DNA from: Neelides folsomi
Taxonomy: Eukaryota; Arthropoda; Collembola; Neelipleona; Neelidae
Assembly (NCBI GenBank): GCA_034687125.1
Contig: JAQGBZ010000025.1
Span: 186,001 to 250,000 of the forward strand
DNA length: 64,000 nt
Direction: 5' to 3'
The notes below the pieces were generated by a model. That model saw only the letters and a program-made list of their open reading frames with translations. It had not been told where the DNA came from and did not search any database. How positions within the stretch are numbered: the stretch's first letter is position 1; each line of letters starts with the position of its first letter. The translations under genes and the position numbers were made by a program. Shown piece after piece: positions 37,331 through 50,000 of this stretch.

Positions 37331-40300
37331 TTATTTACTTATATCAAAAGTGGTCATTTAACAAGTCCCTATTGTATATGATTTCCTCCAATTAATTGGA
37401 ATTTATAATTTAAATGTTTCCTACATGTTTTAATTTTTTAATCCTTGTGCTTCAATGTCTAGCCAAGTTTTGTATTTAACAGCTTAATAAATGAATTCAT
37501 TAGAAGAGATAAATGCATGGCAGGGAAGACCAAATTCATTAAAGGTAGTAATTACCCTTTAACCTGCGTACACCGACGGCCCTTCAAAGTTGCGAATTTA
37601 AACATATTCATTATCCTTTATGCAATATCCTTTATCCTAATTAAGATTCTTCTTTCAACATTTTTATATGGTGGATTTGTATCTCGAGTTTTGATCTGTT
37701 GATTCGGATGAATGTCATTCATTTTGAAAGCTGTTTTATTACAAGTTGCTTATAGCGGAAATCTCTCGCTAGAAGTCTAGCCAGTTCATTGTCATTATAA
37801 TATACATTTTAATATACTGGTATTATTTTTTAATATATTTAGTCATTGAGTTATAAAAAAAGAGTGGAGAGGATTGACCCGAACTTTTCAATCTAGTTTG
37901 CATGTCAAACTTGAAGCCCCCGCATAAAATTAAGCAAAAGGGGAAATTTACATTTAAAATCACATCAATCATAATTGCTTAAAGATTAATTTTCATGCTA
38001 AAACTTCATGCTAAAACTGCAACTTAATAAATATGGACGGATTTTTTATTTTTAGGTAAAAAATAGCAAAATATGTAGATAAGTATCTTGAGCGTAACTT
38101 TGAACTGGTGACTAATTTTTATTGCAAAAATTATTGGCAAGAATAATAATAATAATAATCTGCAAGGCTTACATTAGTATTGCAAATTCTATTCTGACAT
38201 TTGCCAATTAAAAATTGTTGTCTATGCAAATATTCTTGAATACAAAAGTAGATATAAATTTCGCCATATTTGAAGATTAAGATCAAGTAGGACGTGGAAT
38301 CAAGTTATAAATTGAAATTATTAGTCTTCAAGGGCATTATTTATAAATTTTCTATCTTTTTTTCATCCTTTTTTTCAGTAGCAGTCGTAAATATATCTAA
38401 AGGTCTATATTAATTATAAAAATGGAATTCCTGTAATTATAATTGCAATTTCAACAATGGGCAATGAATGAATTAAATGTTTGTTGAAAGACCATAACTA
38501 ACTTTTCCAGATTGATTAACACGCTGTGGACATAAATTCCCTTACTGGATATTTCAATTGTCAGTTAAATTAAATACAGAAGATCTTTGCACACACAGAC
38601 ATGCAGAAAATCCTTGCATGTGTGTAAGTGGTCAAATAAAAAAAATGCAAAGTTGGTTTTTCCACATTAAAATCAGTCCATGAAATTGCAGATCATGAAT
38701 AAAGGTTATTAGTTACAAAGTTAGGTGAGACGATTAGTTATATGAAGAAGCAGTCGAGTTGAGTTAAATGCCCTCGTTAAGGGTAAAATATGGCGATGGG
38801 GTTTTGAGAGAGAAAATAATAGATAAAAGTAATTGAACAATTGGATCACCTCCCCGCTGGGTTCGAGACTCCGCCAAACCCAAACACTCATCGGGTGTAT
38901 ATAATCTTATGAGCAGTATTTGTTTAAATCGTGATGAGAGGTTGAATTGATGAGTGATGGGAGCAAAGTGACGAACTCGTTTCATTCTTCACCAAAACTC
39001 GTTCCACACTCCCTGTGTAAACTTTAATTATATGCGAAAAAGAGAAGCCGACTTCTCCTCCGGTGAGGCAACCCGGGAGCTTCGTCGCCGTCTTTACAAA
39101 TCCACATCAATCCCCGCTCCCCCCTTTCAACCTCGATTTAATTTTCATGGTTTAGGAACTCGTTAATGGTGAAATTCATTTGTTGTTCCTCGCGTTTAGC
39201 AACTCGTCTTTTTATAATTTATAATATTAATTTCGAGGTTCGAGACTCAGTCAGGGTCTTAAATCTCCTCTCCTCATTCCTCTCAATCAAAAACTCAATT
39301 AAGGGTAAAAGAAGCATCTTGTGTTCCTTTTACTCTCCTTTTATTTATGTAGCTAATGAATGCCTTCTTATATAGCCGTTTGTCGAGAATCTAATCTACC
39401 ATTATACTAATGAGAAGGTGCTGGTCGGTTTGTATGCAACAAATTCACAATCTCTTTATTCTTCATGATTTCCAATTCATTTACATTAATGGTTTATGAG
39501 ATCTCTTAGCTTTTTGCATACACTTTTGAGGAAACCATGTGGGGATTCGTGTATGTAATAGTAAGGGAAATTAAGTGTAGAAGAAAGTTACACTTTGGGC
39601 AAAATATTCTTTTCAAAATTTAAAGCCACCATTAGTTTGGACTTTAAGCGAAGGGAAAATGTGTATAATTTAAAATGATCTCATTCCTCTTGTTCACGCG
39701 ATGAGATTCAGATCTTGAAAGAAAGTTAACAACACAAATCCTTATGCTTTCTCGAAAAACAAAATATGGGAACGGCAATATATACCCAATTTATTCTTTA
39801 ATTATATATATCTGTAGTGTACATAAAGGGATGAAAAACACTCAAAAGTACAGATACAGTATATCAGTACAGATACATACTTTTACTTCATATGGACAAA
39901 TGTTTATGTAAAAGTTATCTACATTCAACAAGTGTCCAGTATGGGAAAGGATAAGGACCAAATGTTTTGGCCGTATTTATGGGAATTCGTACGAGAACAG
40001 AATTGAGTAAAGAGGAAACAGACACACCTCAATAAAACAAGTGGAAAACCGACTGTAATAAATATTTGGAGCTTCAAACGGCCTCATAATACATAAATCT
40101 CGGCCGAAGAAGATGAAGAAATTCCTCAAGATCAAAATTCATCACACAGTGAGAGATGCTTATATTTCTTCCCGCAATTTGCTACCTCTAATCTCACCAC
40201 TTTAACAGCCATTCGCAAATTCACAAATTCTCACCATGCTCTCTCTTAAATCATAAATTCGCGAATCCGCAACAATACCTCTCCTGGTTCTCCTTAGCTT

Positions 40301-40709
40301 AAGCTCACACATGAGTTTCTTATTAAATCACCAATTTCTTCTCGCGTCACTGTAATAAGTCAGAAATTAAGAGCAATCACTGATTTATAATTAACAATTT
40401 AAACTTTAATATCCATTTATATTTATTGCTCAATTTCATATAAAATGTTCATTAACCTATAAATTCATTTATCGGAGTTTAAACTAACGATAAATAAGAA
40501 CTCAGACCCTTTACAGGCCGAGAATACATTATTCATTAAAAGTTATTCATTTAAAATTATTTAATTACAATTAAGAATTTAATTGAAAGAGAACGAATTT
40601 TGGATTTGTATGTTATAGAATAAGCCGAATAAAATAAATAAATAAAACTCGCATAAGTATAAATCATGCACAACTTTGACTTTCACTTTTCTCTTTTCTT
40701 TCTTATCAG

Positions 40710-40856
40710 AACGTTGTGGATTTAGACCAGAAAACGAAAATCAGTTTCACCCGATGACTAATCACAAAAATGACGATTCGTTCGAAGACGACAACGAGAA
40801 GATTTCTGACCCCGACTGGCCCCGACACCAGAACAGAGACGTGATTCCAAGCCACG
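40710..40856 (+). CDS. Candidate exon of an unidentified acidic protein gene
   Basis: A polypyrimidine acceptor (ctcttttctttcttatcag) is followed by 147 nt open in one frame and a donor, CACG/GTAAAG, at 40857. Phase is 1 at both ends. The product has CGFRPENENQFHP, then an acidic stretch (NDDSFEDDNEKISDPDWP) and RHQNRDVIPSH. It is hydrophilic with one cysteine and no membrane segment. The codon pattern and splice sites are better than those of other open frames nearby. The next candidate exon, 188 nt downstream, has the matching phase. The family is unknown. An extracellular or disordered protein would suit the composition, but that is inference. Confidence 0.45.
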
Positions 40857-41044
40857 GTAAAGCAAAACCAAATATTATTACAAGTTAGTTAATTAATTCA
40901 TTACTTATATAAAATCGATTTTGCACTTAGGATTTTCCATTTTCCTCTATAAATCTTAACCAAAGCGGCAAAGCAGCTGCTTAATTCACCAGCCAAAATG
41001 TGTAATCGTGGTTGTTGTGAAGTTGGCTATTAATTTTATTCTAG

Positions 41045-41074
41045 ATGAACATCCTTTGTGTGACCCATCGCCAG
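41045..41074 (+). CDS. Candidate 30-nt micro-exon of the same gene
   Basis: The acceptor taattttattctag and the donor CCAG/GTTAGT bound 30 nt read in phase 1 as (D)EHPLCDPSP. It follows the exon at 40710-40856 after a 188-nt intron, and a split Asp codon (G/AT) joins them. Because its length is a multiple of three with equal phases, it could be skipped without a frameshift. Confidence 0.4.
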
Positions 41075-44000
41075 GTTAGTCCGACACCGGCTGAGGCTCC
41101 TCGACATCTCTTACAAGAAACAATAAATGAAGGGACATTGATGTCCCACACACGACCTCGTAATAAAGGATATATAGTCAAATGGACGAGGATGGATTAA
41201 ATGACTCGCCCTGCCTCAACCCTTCGACGAACCCACTTCAGAGGAACCGGTAGAGAAACACTACTACTACATGTTTAAAAGGTATGATTATTTACTTATT
41301 TACATTCATTTTTCCACAACACGGATGCACAAAGAGAGTTATTAGAATTTGTAGGAAAAGGCATTATAAACACTCCTCGTAACTAACTGGCATAATAATG
41401 CATTTCACCCTTTCTCGTAAATTTAAAAAGAACGAAACCTACGAAATTAAAGAGGCCATTAAAATGGAAATGTTTGAAAACACGACCGACACTTAATATT
41501 TTTGAGCTCAATTCTCAATACTTGGGCCATTTTAACTCTTACCTGTATGATATTTTACCTCAGTTTTCTCAAAAGGCCTTAAAAATACAAAATTGTCCGG
41601 AAAGGCGATTTGACCTGGACAAAATAGCCCTTATAAAAGTATAAAATGTATAATAAATATAAACGGTTCAAAACTTTAAAAATCTACTTAAAGGCAAAAG
41701 ATGAAGTAAAATGGGGTACATTATGGAAAAAGTCAAAGACATTTTTCAAAGAAAATTATAAGTATTCTCTATTTATCTCTTTTAACACTCTTTGAATTCT
41801 ATGTTTGTTTCCTCCAAGGAGGAATTTTCAACTCGTAAAGGTCCCAGTAATGAGGGAACCGTCGAGGCAAACACATTTCACCACCTTGTTAAAAACATAT
41901 TGCTCCGATTCTTTCTCTTAAAGTTCTCTTAAAATTTGGGCTTGCGAGCGAAGTAAAATTGGGTAAAAAGAAGTATTATGTTCAGGAAACACCTTTATGA
42001 GTTTTCCAAGCCCTGAGTGTCCCTTTCCCACACACAATGTTACGATGATATTATTGTAGAGTTGATTGGGTCCGAGGCGGAGGAAACCCATTTGCGTTCA
42101 CTTTTATTTTTTAACGTCTCGGCTGACTCCACGAAAGTTCAATTTTAAGGAAACGACATGAGGTCTTTTGGTTCACTTTATTAGTAGGGAGGGTTCAAAG
42201 AAGAGGACAAGCAACTTTCTTAATCTTTTATATTTTCTTTCTCAAAGTTCGTTGGTCCTATTCATTCTTTTACAATATTTATTTCTCACTTTCCAATTTG
42301 AGTAAATAATAACAATTTTTTACAAAGGAGATTAATCTATTCAGGGACAACCTGTAATTTATTAATAAATGAGGACTAATTGATACTTTAATTTTTTGGG
42401 AGATGTTGATGGTAGTGTGAATGGACTATGATCCTAATGTGTAATGCGTTTAGGGTTGTGTAAGGTTTCCGCGTGGGAGTTGACCGGTTTACCATGAGCC
42501 GAACACGCAATGTTGTGTATTTTGACAGGATTTGAACTGTTATCCTTTCTACGAAAGTCATGTTGGGATTGGAAGAAGAACATCATGGGTATTTTATAGG
42601 TTCCATTTAAATTTAAATACCTTCATATTTCATTTTTGCAATTTTCCTTCTCAGTTGGCATTATGAATTGAACTTGTACAAATTAGTGACAATAATGCCG
42701 TTTCCTTCACTGTGAGGACACAAACTCATTTTAAATTATTGTCTTTGGCACAAGAATTTATAATAAATGCTTATTGCAACGAGTTTAACTCGACTTATGG
42801 ACCCATTACGAAAACACTTCATACATATTAGCTTTGAGATCTCCATTTATCTTATAACTAATTAATATTTTAAAAATAAAAAGGTTTTTGGAAAGTTGTA
42901 AAATACAATAGCTCAATTGCCGTTGCCGTATATAAAGTATACAATGTATTAGATACATTGGTTGTAATAAAATGAAAAATCACCTGCTATTGAAAGCATT
43001 TGAAAGGAATAAACTTGAAATGTTTCTATTTTATGAATCTCTGAGATTTGAATAGATTGGAATTGTGGTTGGAAATATGTACGGCTGTGAAGTGAATTGA
43101 GCTCAAATCAATTTGAGCCAAAGGAGGAAAAATGGAAGTGTTGAAAGGGGAAAGACAAGAGAGCGAGAAGAGAGTTAAGTGGAATTACAACAATGTTTGA
43201 CAGCCAGTGGGGACATAAATAAAGGAGTCAAAATGGGAATCTAATCATTTCGGGAATTGAAGGTCCGCAATGGCTCAATTTACGGCCATTCACTAGAGAA
43301 CAAAAATGAACTTTGGCAGGCTCGGTGTCGTAAAACCATCTAAATGTAAAAGGGTTTGAGACTTTCATGAAGTCTGAAAGTTGCAAATACTCTTTTAATC
43401 CTCTCTTGCTAAATGGTTGGATAGATAGGAATTTTCTCTCTCAATAAGCTCTTGACCATCTTCTTCCTAAGAGTTTTGTTCTTATCAATTGACGCAGAGA
43501 TTTCACACGTCTTTGCATTCCTCTCACGTCCACGCATTAAACTGAAAGAACAAATAGAGAGTGTCGTTCATTATTTTCAATAATCAAACATTTTATTCCA
43601 TAAGGACAAAAGTGTGTAGTGGAGTGTAAGCCAATTATGCTTAAAAGAAAAAAATAATTGGCGAGAGTGTCAGTCTACTTAAACCTTGTCTCAAAATGTT
43701 AATTCCGCTCGACCTCTCTTAAAGTCAGTTCCTCTTCTTGGAAGAGTCTTCCAAGAAAAAGCCTATTGAAGCGGTAAAAAACGGATTTAAAAGTGACTAA
43801 AAGAAGTAAAGGACTCCTTTACACAAAAGAGTAATAATATAGGCTAGAAAATAATAGTTGTACACGAGTTTATAACAAATTGTATAGTAAGTAGTTCGTA
43901 TGTTTCTTAATGAGGTTGAGCCTCTTAAAGACGAGGGTGCAATGAGCCCATAGAGATACGATGTGATGATTAACATAGAGTTCCCATTAACTCAGTGGGT

Positions 44001-47000
44001 CTCCTCTGCCTTAGCTCAATTTCTCAATTATTACATTCCATCAGAATCGGCCGGAGTTTGGTCATAAAAGTTAATACGGCTCATTCATCGTCCATTCTTT
44101 TCGATCGCATTCACTGGGTGCTCTTTTTTCTCTTTCAAACATTCTTTGGAAAAGGATGAAGAAGGAGGAGGAGAAATCACTTCAACTTTACTAAAATGTA
44201 ATGTGGGGTGGTTTGAGGAAGCCAACTGAGGTTGCCACAAGGGAGGAAGGAGGGAAATCATATGCAATTTATCAAATCTCCATTTCACTTCGATAGCGAG
44301 TAATTATGTCTAATTAATTTAATAGGGTAGCAATTACTTTAAATTCGGGCCATCGGCTTTGGACCGTAACGCCAAATTGTTTTCACTATATTAATCTTAA
44401 TTTTGAAGGAATATTAATCGTTTTCACGTAGAATATTACACCTGCAAAATTGTAGACATTACTTAGACTATTTTTTATCTTTCCGATTTTTAAGATTAAT
44501 CTGCTCTCGTTTTATGTGAATTTATTGGGGAAAGCTTCTCATATATTGATATATAAGAATATTGTAAACTTTTATTGTGCACGAACTCTTAAAGTCTTTT
44601 TGATATTTGATCAATAAGGGTTTGTCAATTAAGCGATTTTAAACTGAAAAGTTGGATTCAATGGTTAATGGAATTTGAAAACCATCGACAGTAGCATTAC
44701 CATCTTAATTAGAGTTGGAAGAATTTTAAAAATCCAAGCTACTTACTTATACATACAATTCCAATTTGCAATACATACAAACTAATTGTATTTTCTCTCC
44801 ATGTGTAAAAGACGTTGTGTAGCTTTTGTCAAATTAAGTAAGAAGGCAAAGCTTTATGAACTCCGTTTCTCAATTACTAATTACCATTCTCGTCAGCTCG
44901 ACTCCGAACTTTAAAAATGCCCCTTTCCGATGATCCTCATATACACGATATATTTTAAGGGCGGACAGTTGGCCGATGGAGGCACCTGCGAAAAAATGTT
45001 CAATTTACACGCAAGGCAATTAAAGCCGTCTCCACTGGGTTGCGACAATAAGTCTGCCAAGAGAGGAATCTCCCCCCATTAAATTACTTTACGGAACAAA
45101 TCCTCAGATCTTAATTAAGTGGACGGTGAGGAATCTCAACTCGAATTTATTTTTTTAATTTTCAATTGGGTGGGGATTGCGTTGATAATTGAAAAAATGT
45201 TGAGAAAGAGAAATGGAGTCTATGAGGCCGTAAAGCTTACCTTTTCACCACATTCCCCTCAACCATTATTTGTTTGGCAAAAATGTTCTCATTTGCATAT
45301 TGGCAGGAATGGAATTCCGCTTTTAATAATAATTAAATATTATCAGGAGATATTAAAAGGCCAATTAAGGAATTCAAACTCATCTCTTTCTTTATCATAA
45401 ATTGGGAAAGGTTAATGGGGATATAACTCAACTGTTCCGTCCGACACATTCCAAGAGCCTCGGCGGACGGCCAAAAGAGCCAAATATTCGCAATGAATTG
45501 TTAGGGAGAGGACAATGGGGTTTATGGGGAATAATATGTTTTCAGCAGCAGGAGCTCCCTTCGCGAGAATTCCTTCCTCCGTTTCTATATTCTTTTTGGA
45601 GCCTCAAGGACTATCATTATCATATATTCCCTTTGTTCGAACACCAATTCTCCATTACTCGCCGCATTCTTCATTATACATATTATATATTCGCAGTTTG
45701 AGGAAAAAATTCTTTCTTCCATCACACAAGGCTCCTGTGTGTGTTATCCCGACTCACCATCAGATTATTCATGAGAAAGCATTTAATTTACTTTTGAAGC
45801 CTCATATAAATGAAATATAATTGAATTATATTTTAAGACTTCACTTCATCATGAGCAAAAAAGTTACATTTACTTACCCTTTGCCAAATTATATTATGAA
45901 TAAAGGAGGAAACAAGTTTACTTGTTTTGCACATTTTAAAAGTGTTTGTAAGAGCTTATTTAAGTTGGTAATATGTAGGAGGTTTATTGGAAGATTCAAT
46001 TTCTTGAAACACAGGATTTGGTTGCCAGATATCCCTCCTTGGTTGTACAAGGGAAAAGTGTTAAGGAAATAAATTAAGGGGATCATTTTACTAAACCACC
46101 AAGTTGAAGAAGTGAAATAACATTCTTCTTAATTAATATCAGGTTGATGGAACAGGAGGGTTGTGAGTATGTAAATATTACAATTGCATACAATGACTCT
46201 CAACAGGAACCGTGAAATGAATCAAAGGTTTGTAGTCTCGTAATTTTCAATTCGGCAAACTGTACACAGCCCTTATACAAACTATAATTTACAATCTCCA
46301 TAATTGCTAGAATGAGAGGAGGTCTATCATATGAAATAAAAGGAAACTGTTTAATATGTGAAGCTTCAAGTTGGGCCAATGGCTCCTTAATAATTTCAAA
46401 TTCAATCATCGTGAGCTCTCTTCTCAGCTCTCTTCTCATCAAAAATCTGTGAGAAAAATTGACTAGAAGTCAATTGAATGATGAAAGTTATTACACAAAT
46501 ACGAAATATTTTAAATGAATGAAAGTGCCTGGCATGTAAAGCTTCAAAACTTCCCACAATCAGTCGAGATGATTCAGAATGGTGTTACGGTCTTACGGTA
46601 ATTAGTTTGCTAGAATTCTTCCTCTTACAATTAGTTTCAAATTTATGTATGCGAAGGAAGGAAAGCAGATCTCGTTGTTTGGATTTTAAATTATGCAGGC
46701 ATTTGGATATGTTTGCTATACTTCTCTTGCAGATTCATAAAACTAAAATGCATGTAGATGAAGTGAATTAATTAAAAGGGGTCCGTGAGGAAATTTTTAC
46801 TAAAAGTCAATTTGATGAGAAAATGAATAATCAATGCATGTGCAATACGGACCATATGTATTTATTATGCATGTAGTGCATATGGAAAGGTTTAGAGATG
46901 AATGCAATGAAGAATTTAACGAGGAGTTTTAATACGTATACTACTACTGTATTAAATATTTTTTAATGTCTCTGCTTGCTCAGGCCGACTTATTGTGTTG

Positions 47001-50000
47001 AATTAAACCTTTTCTTTTAACAAACTTGCTGATATTACTTGATCGTAAATTGAAGAGACTTTATACGAGAAAATCCTTTTCGATTTATTGTTAGTACACT
47101 CTTTTTCATACGATGAAGCTCAAGTTATTAAGAAAGAATAGCAAATAGGCATGATAGCTCTTGTCATGCCATAACTCAATAAAATTTTAATGACAATTCC
47201 TCCTACATGCATTTTCACTTACGACTCCGCACATTAAACTTATTGGGAACTCATGTAGAAAATTTATTATCACGGCTTATGTGAGTAAATCAAACGGAAA
47301 CAGCGAACTAAGGATGTAACGCACTAATACTTAAATGTCCAAGTTCAATTTTCACTTTGCTTTTCTCCCTAGTTTATATTACATAAATTTTATGCAATTT
47401 AAATGTAAACCCGTTCGCCCTTTCTTGCAATGCCTCTTGCAATTACATTACTTTATTTTTAATACAAAGGCAATGTCGCTTGGGATGTTGTTGGGAAAAG
47501 ATGTATCAAGTTGATAAAGTTATTTCAACTTCTCAAACTTTGAATTTAATTCGACTTGGGCCGTGTTAGTCCTGGGGTTTTCTTTGTTTGAAGTATGAAA
47601 AATGCCCCGTGTAAATTCCGAAAGGCTTTAAGATGTAAAATGCAAATAAATGGTATAAGGAGAATATGAATATGTAATATGGTCGAAATGGAGACCTCAT
47701 TATGCCAATAGAATCCCGTATTTTATCTCCATATCTCTCCATTTTCTCCATACTCGTTTGTGATCATATGGGCTCATAATCCAAGCATTTGAACATGACG
47801 TGAATATGGCCCGAGTGTTCTTTTACTATTTCCCATGCTGAGAAGCCAATCAAGTGGGAAACTATTGGCTAAAAATTTCACAGAGACATTTATTCCTTCG
47901 GATGGTCAGTCTTCTTTGTAGCTTTAGTAGTAACATTGGGATTGGAATTAACAGGCGGCGGACCCTTACTCGTCCGAAGTTGTATGCAAATTGCGGTGGT
48001 AAGTGAATGATTTGATTCTCCCATTTTACGATCCAAAGTTAAACTCTCTTCGGCGGATTTATGGGTGTGAGGAACGAATAACTCAAGTGGAAGCCTTCAC
48101 TTCTCCACTACTAAACTGCCGTGATGACCCAATCGACCAAATGACCTCCGACAGCCGACGTCCACATATTTCTATCACCTCAGAAGAAGAAACACAATGT
48201 TGGAATACATCTCATATCAATAGAACTCTATGTAAATAACATAGTAGGTATTTTAGCACAGACATATTTAAATACACACGCATGTGTCTGTATTCTGTAT
48301 GTATGTAATAAGCGTAGTGAACATTTCGAATCTTTTCTTCATTTTTGTGCTCAATCAGAGTATTTAAGTGAGATCTGAATAACAGATTGAGAAAGTTCCC
48401 CATTGGCCAATGTTCCAATGTGTTATCTGGATCCTATGGGGCATTTGAGCATTTGTCGCTAAATTAAATGACTGAAGCTTCTGAAGTAAATAGATAAGTA
48501 AATATAGTGAGTTTTATTAAGGAACGAGTTTTTTTCAAACGAAATGATAATCATAAAAATCCAGTTTCCCTCCTTCGTCCTCTCGATTCGTCTGTCTGTA
48601 TTTACTACTTGAGTCGATGATGATGGGTGAGGATAATTGAGTGAGGAACAACGGCGGGTTGTTGAGGGAAAATAAACAAATGTATGCGGATTCCCCTCGT
48701 AAAACTTAACGAGGATTGTTTTGTGAAAAGTGATAAAAATGAGCATGAGGTGGTTTCTGAATGATTTATCCAAGTGGACCCGCACTCCTATTCCAACATG
48801 TCCACTATCAATACATAACATCATCCACTTGTTTGAAGGAATGGTTATAATATGTATTTATTACAAAAGGTTGATCTTTAGTTTCGTTAGTGGATTTGCA
48901 TTAAACTTGTATTTAGATTGATTAGGAGGAAGAAGCCACCTGAGTGTCACTATAGAACTTGTGACCTCTTCAGGATCCGGCCGATCAGCTTCTATTCTTG
49001 TTCTCGAAAAATAATAATAATATGAGCCTGGGTATAAGAGTCATTAGTTCATTGGGGTGAAGACAATTACTCAATTTGTGGTGTGCGAGGTCGGGTGATG
49101 GCACTTTTCTATCTCTAACCCTTTTTATAAAAAGTAACGTTCATGTCGGAGGATCCGGCCAGGCCTGAAATTCCGCTTGCTGCTCCGCTTTCCGCCAAGA
49201 ATAAAAAATGTCCAAAGTGAGTTTCCGAGAACGAGTATCTCCGGATCCAGATGAACATCTAATATAAAGTGTAATTAAATGCGAGTGGCTGAGATAAGAA
49301 TCCTTATAAACCTCGCCTGCCCCGACAACTACAACTGTCCACTTCTTAATGTAGGTTTTTTTAGGAAGGTAGGTAGGAAGTATTACAAATAGTTACTAAT
49401 CCAAACCCCGTTTCTTCTTACAAGTTTTAAATATCAAGTTTTATTCTAGGAAATACCATGGATGAAATGTGTCTATGAATGTGGATTCCAATTATCTGCA
49501 ATTGAGTTCCATTGAGATTTTTGCCCTTTAATACTCGCACTCGGTCGAGGTGTCTTTCTAACTGTGTTAAATAGAGAAGCCTTCAACAAAAGCCCCCATG
49601 CAACTTGAGACAATTTCAAGTTACAAAAATCATTCAGAGTGATGGGCAGAGCCTTTAATTACAAATATCCAATTTTTACTTTTTTTCTTTCAAACCTTGT
49701 TCTTTTATATAAATTATTTGCGCTACTTGTCACATTTTTCTTTTAATTTATTTTACTTTACGAGCCTCCACACTTCAAAGCAATGAGGAAAAAAGAGCCG
49801 AATGAGAGCTAAAGAGAAATCTAAAGCTTTCCTTAAAACAATTTTATGGATGTAAATTCAGACCACGAGGATCTTTATAAAAATGTTTTATAAACGGCTC
49901 GTATTTCCAACTCATGTTTTAATAAAACGCATACATATTGTCCTTGGGAGGGAATTGAAGATTTCGTGAGGATTCAAAGTGCTTTTATGGAATGTGACAT

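Larger units (their letters stand above)
33893..40709. other. Noncoding stretch between candidate exons
   Basis: It is mostly AT-rich. GC-richer islands at about 34.65-34.78, 36.7-36.9, 38.85-39.13 and 39.96-40.27 kb carry no supported exon. It holds the palindromes at 34113 and 37281 and an (AAT)6 run at 38142-38159. Confidence 0.45.

Noticed and set aside
38855-38880. tRNA-like ggttcgagactcc
   Set aside because: The stem has a mismatch and the upstream 70 nt cannot form the other arms.
42520-42545. Minus-strand tRNA-like T-arm (reverse complement of aggatttgaactg)
   Set aside because: The loop would be 8 nt rather than 7, one stem pair fails, and no A-box is at the right distance.
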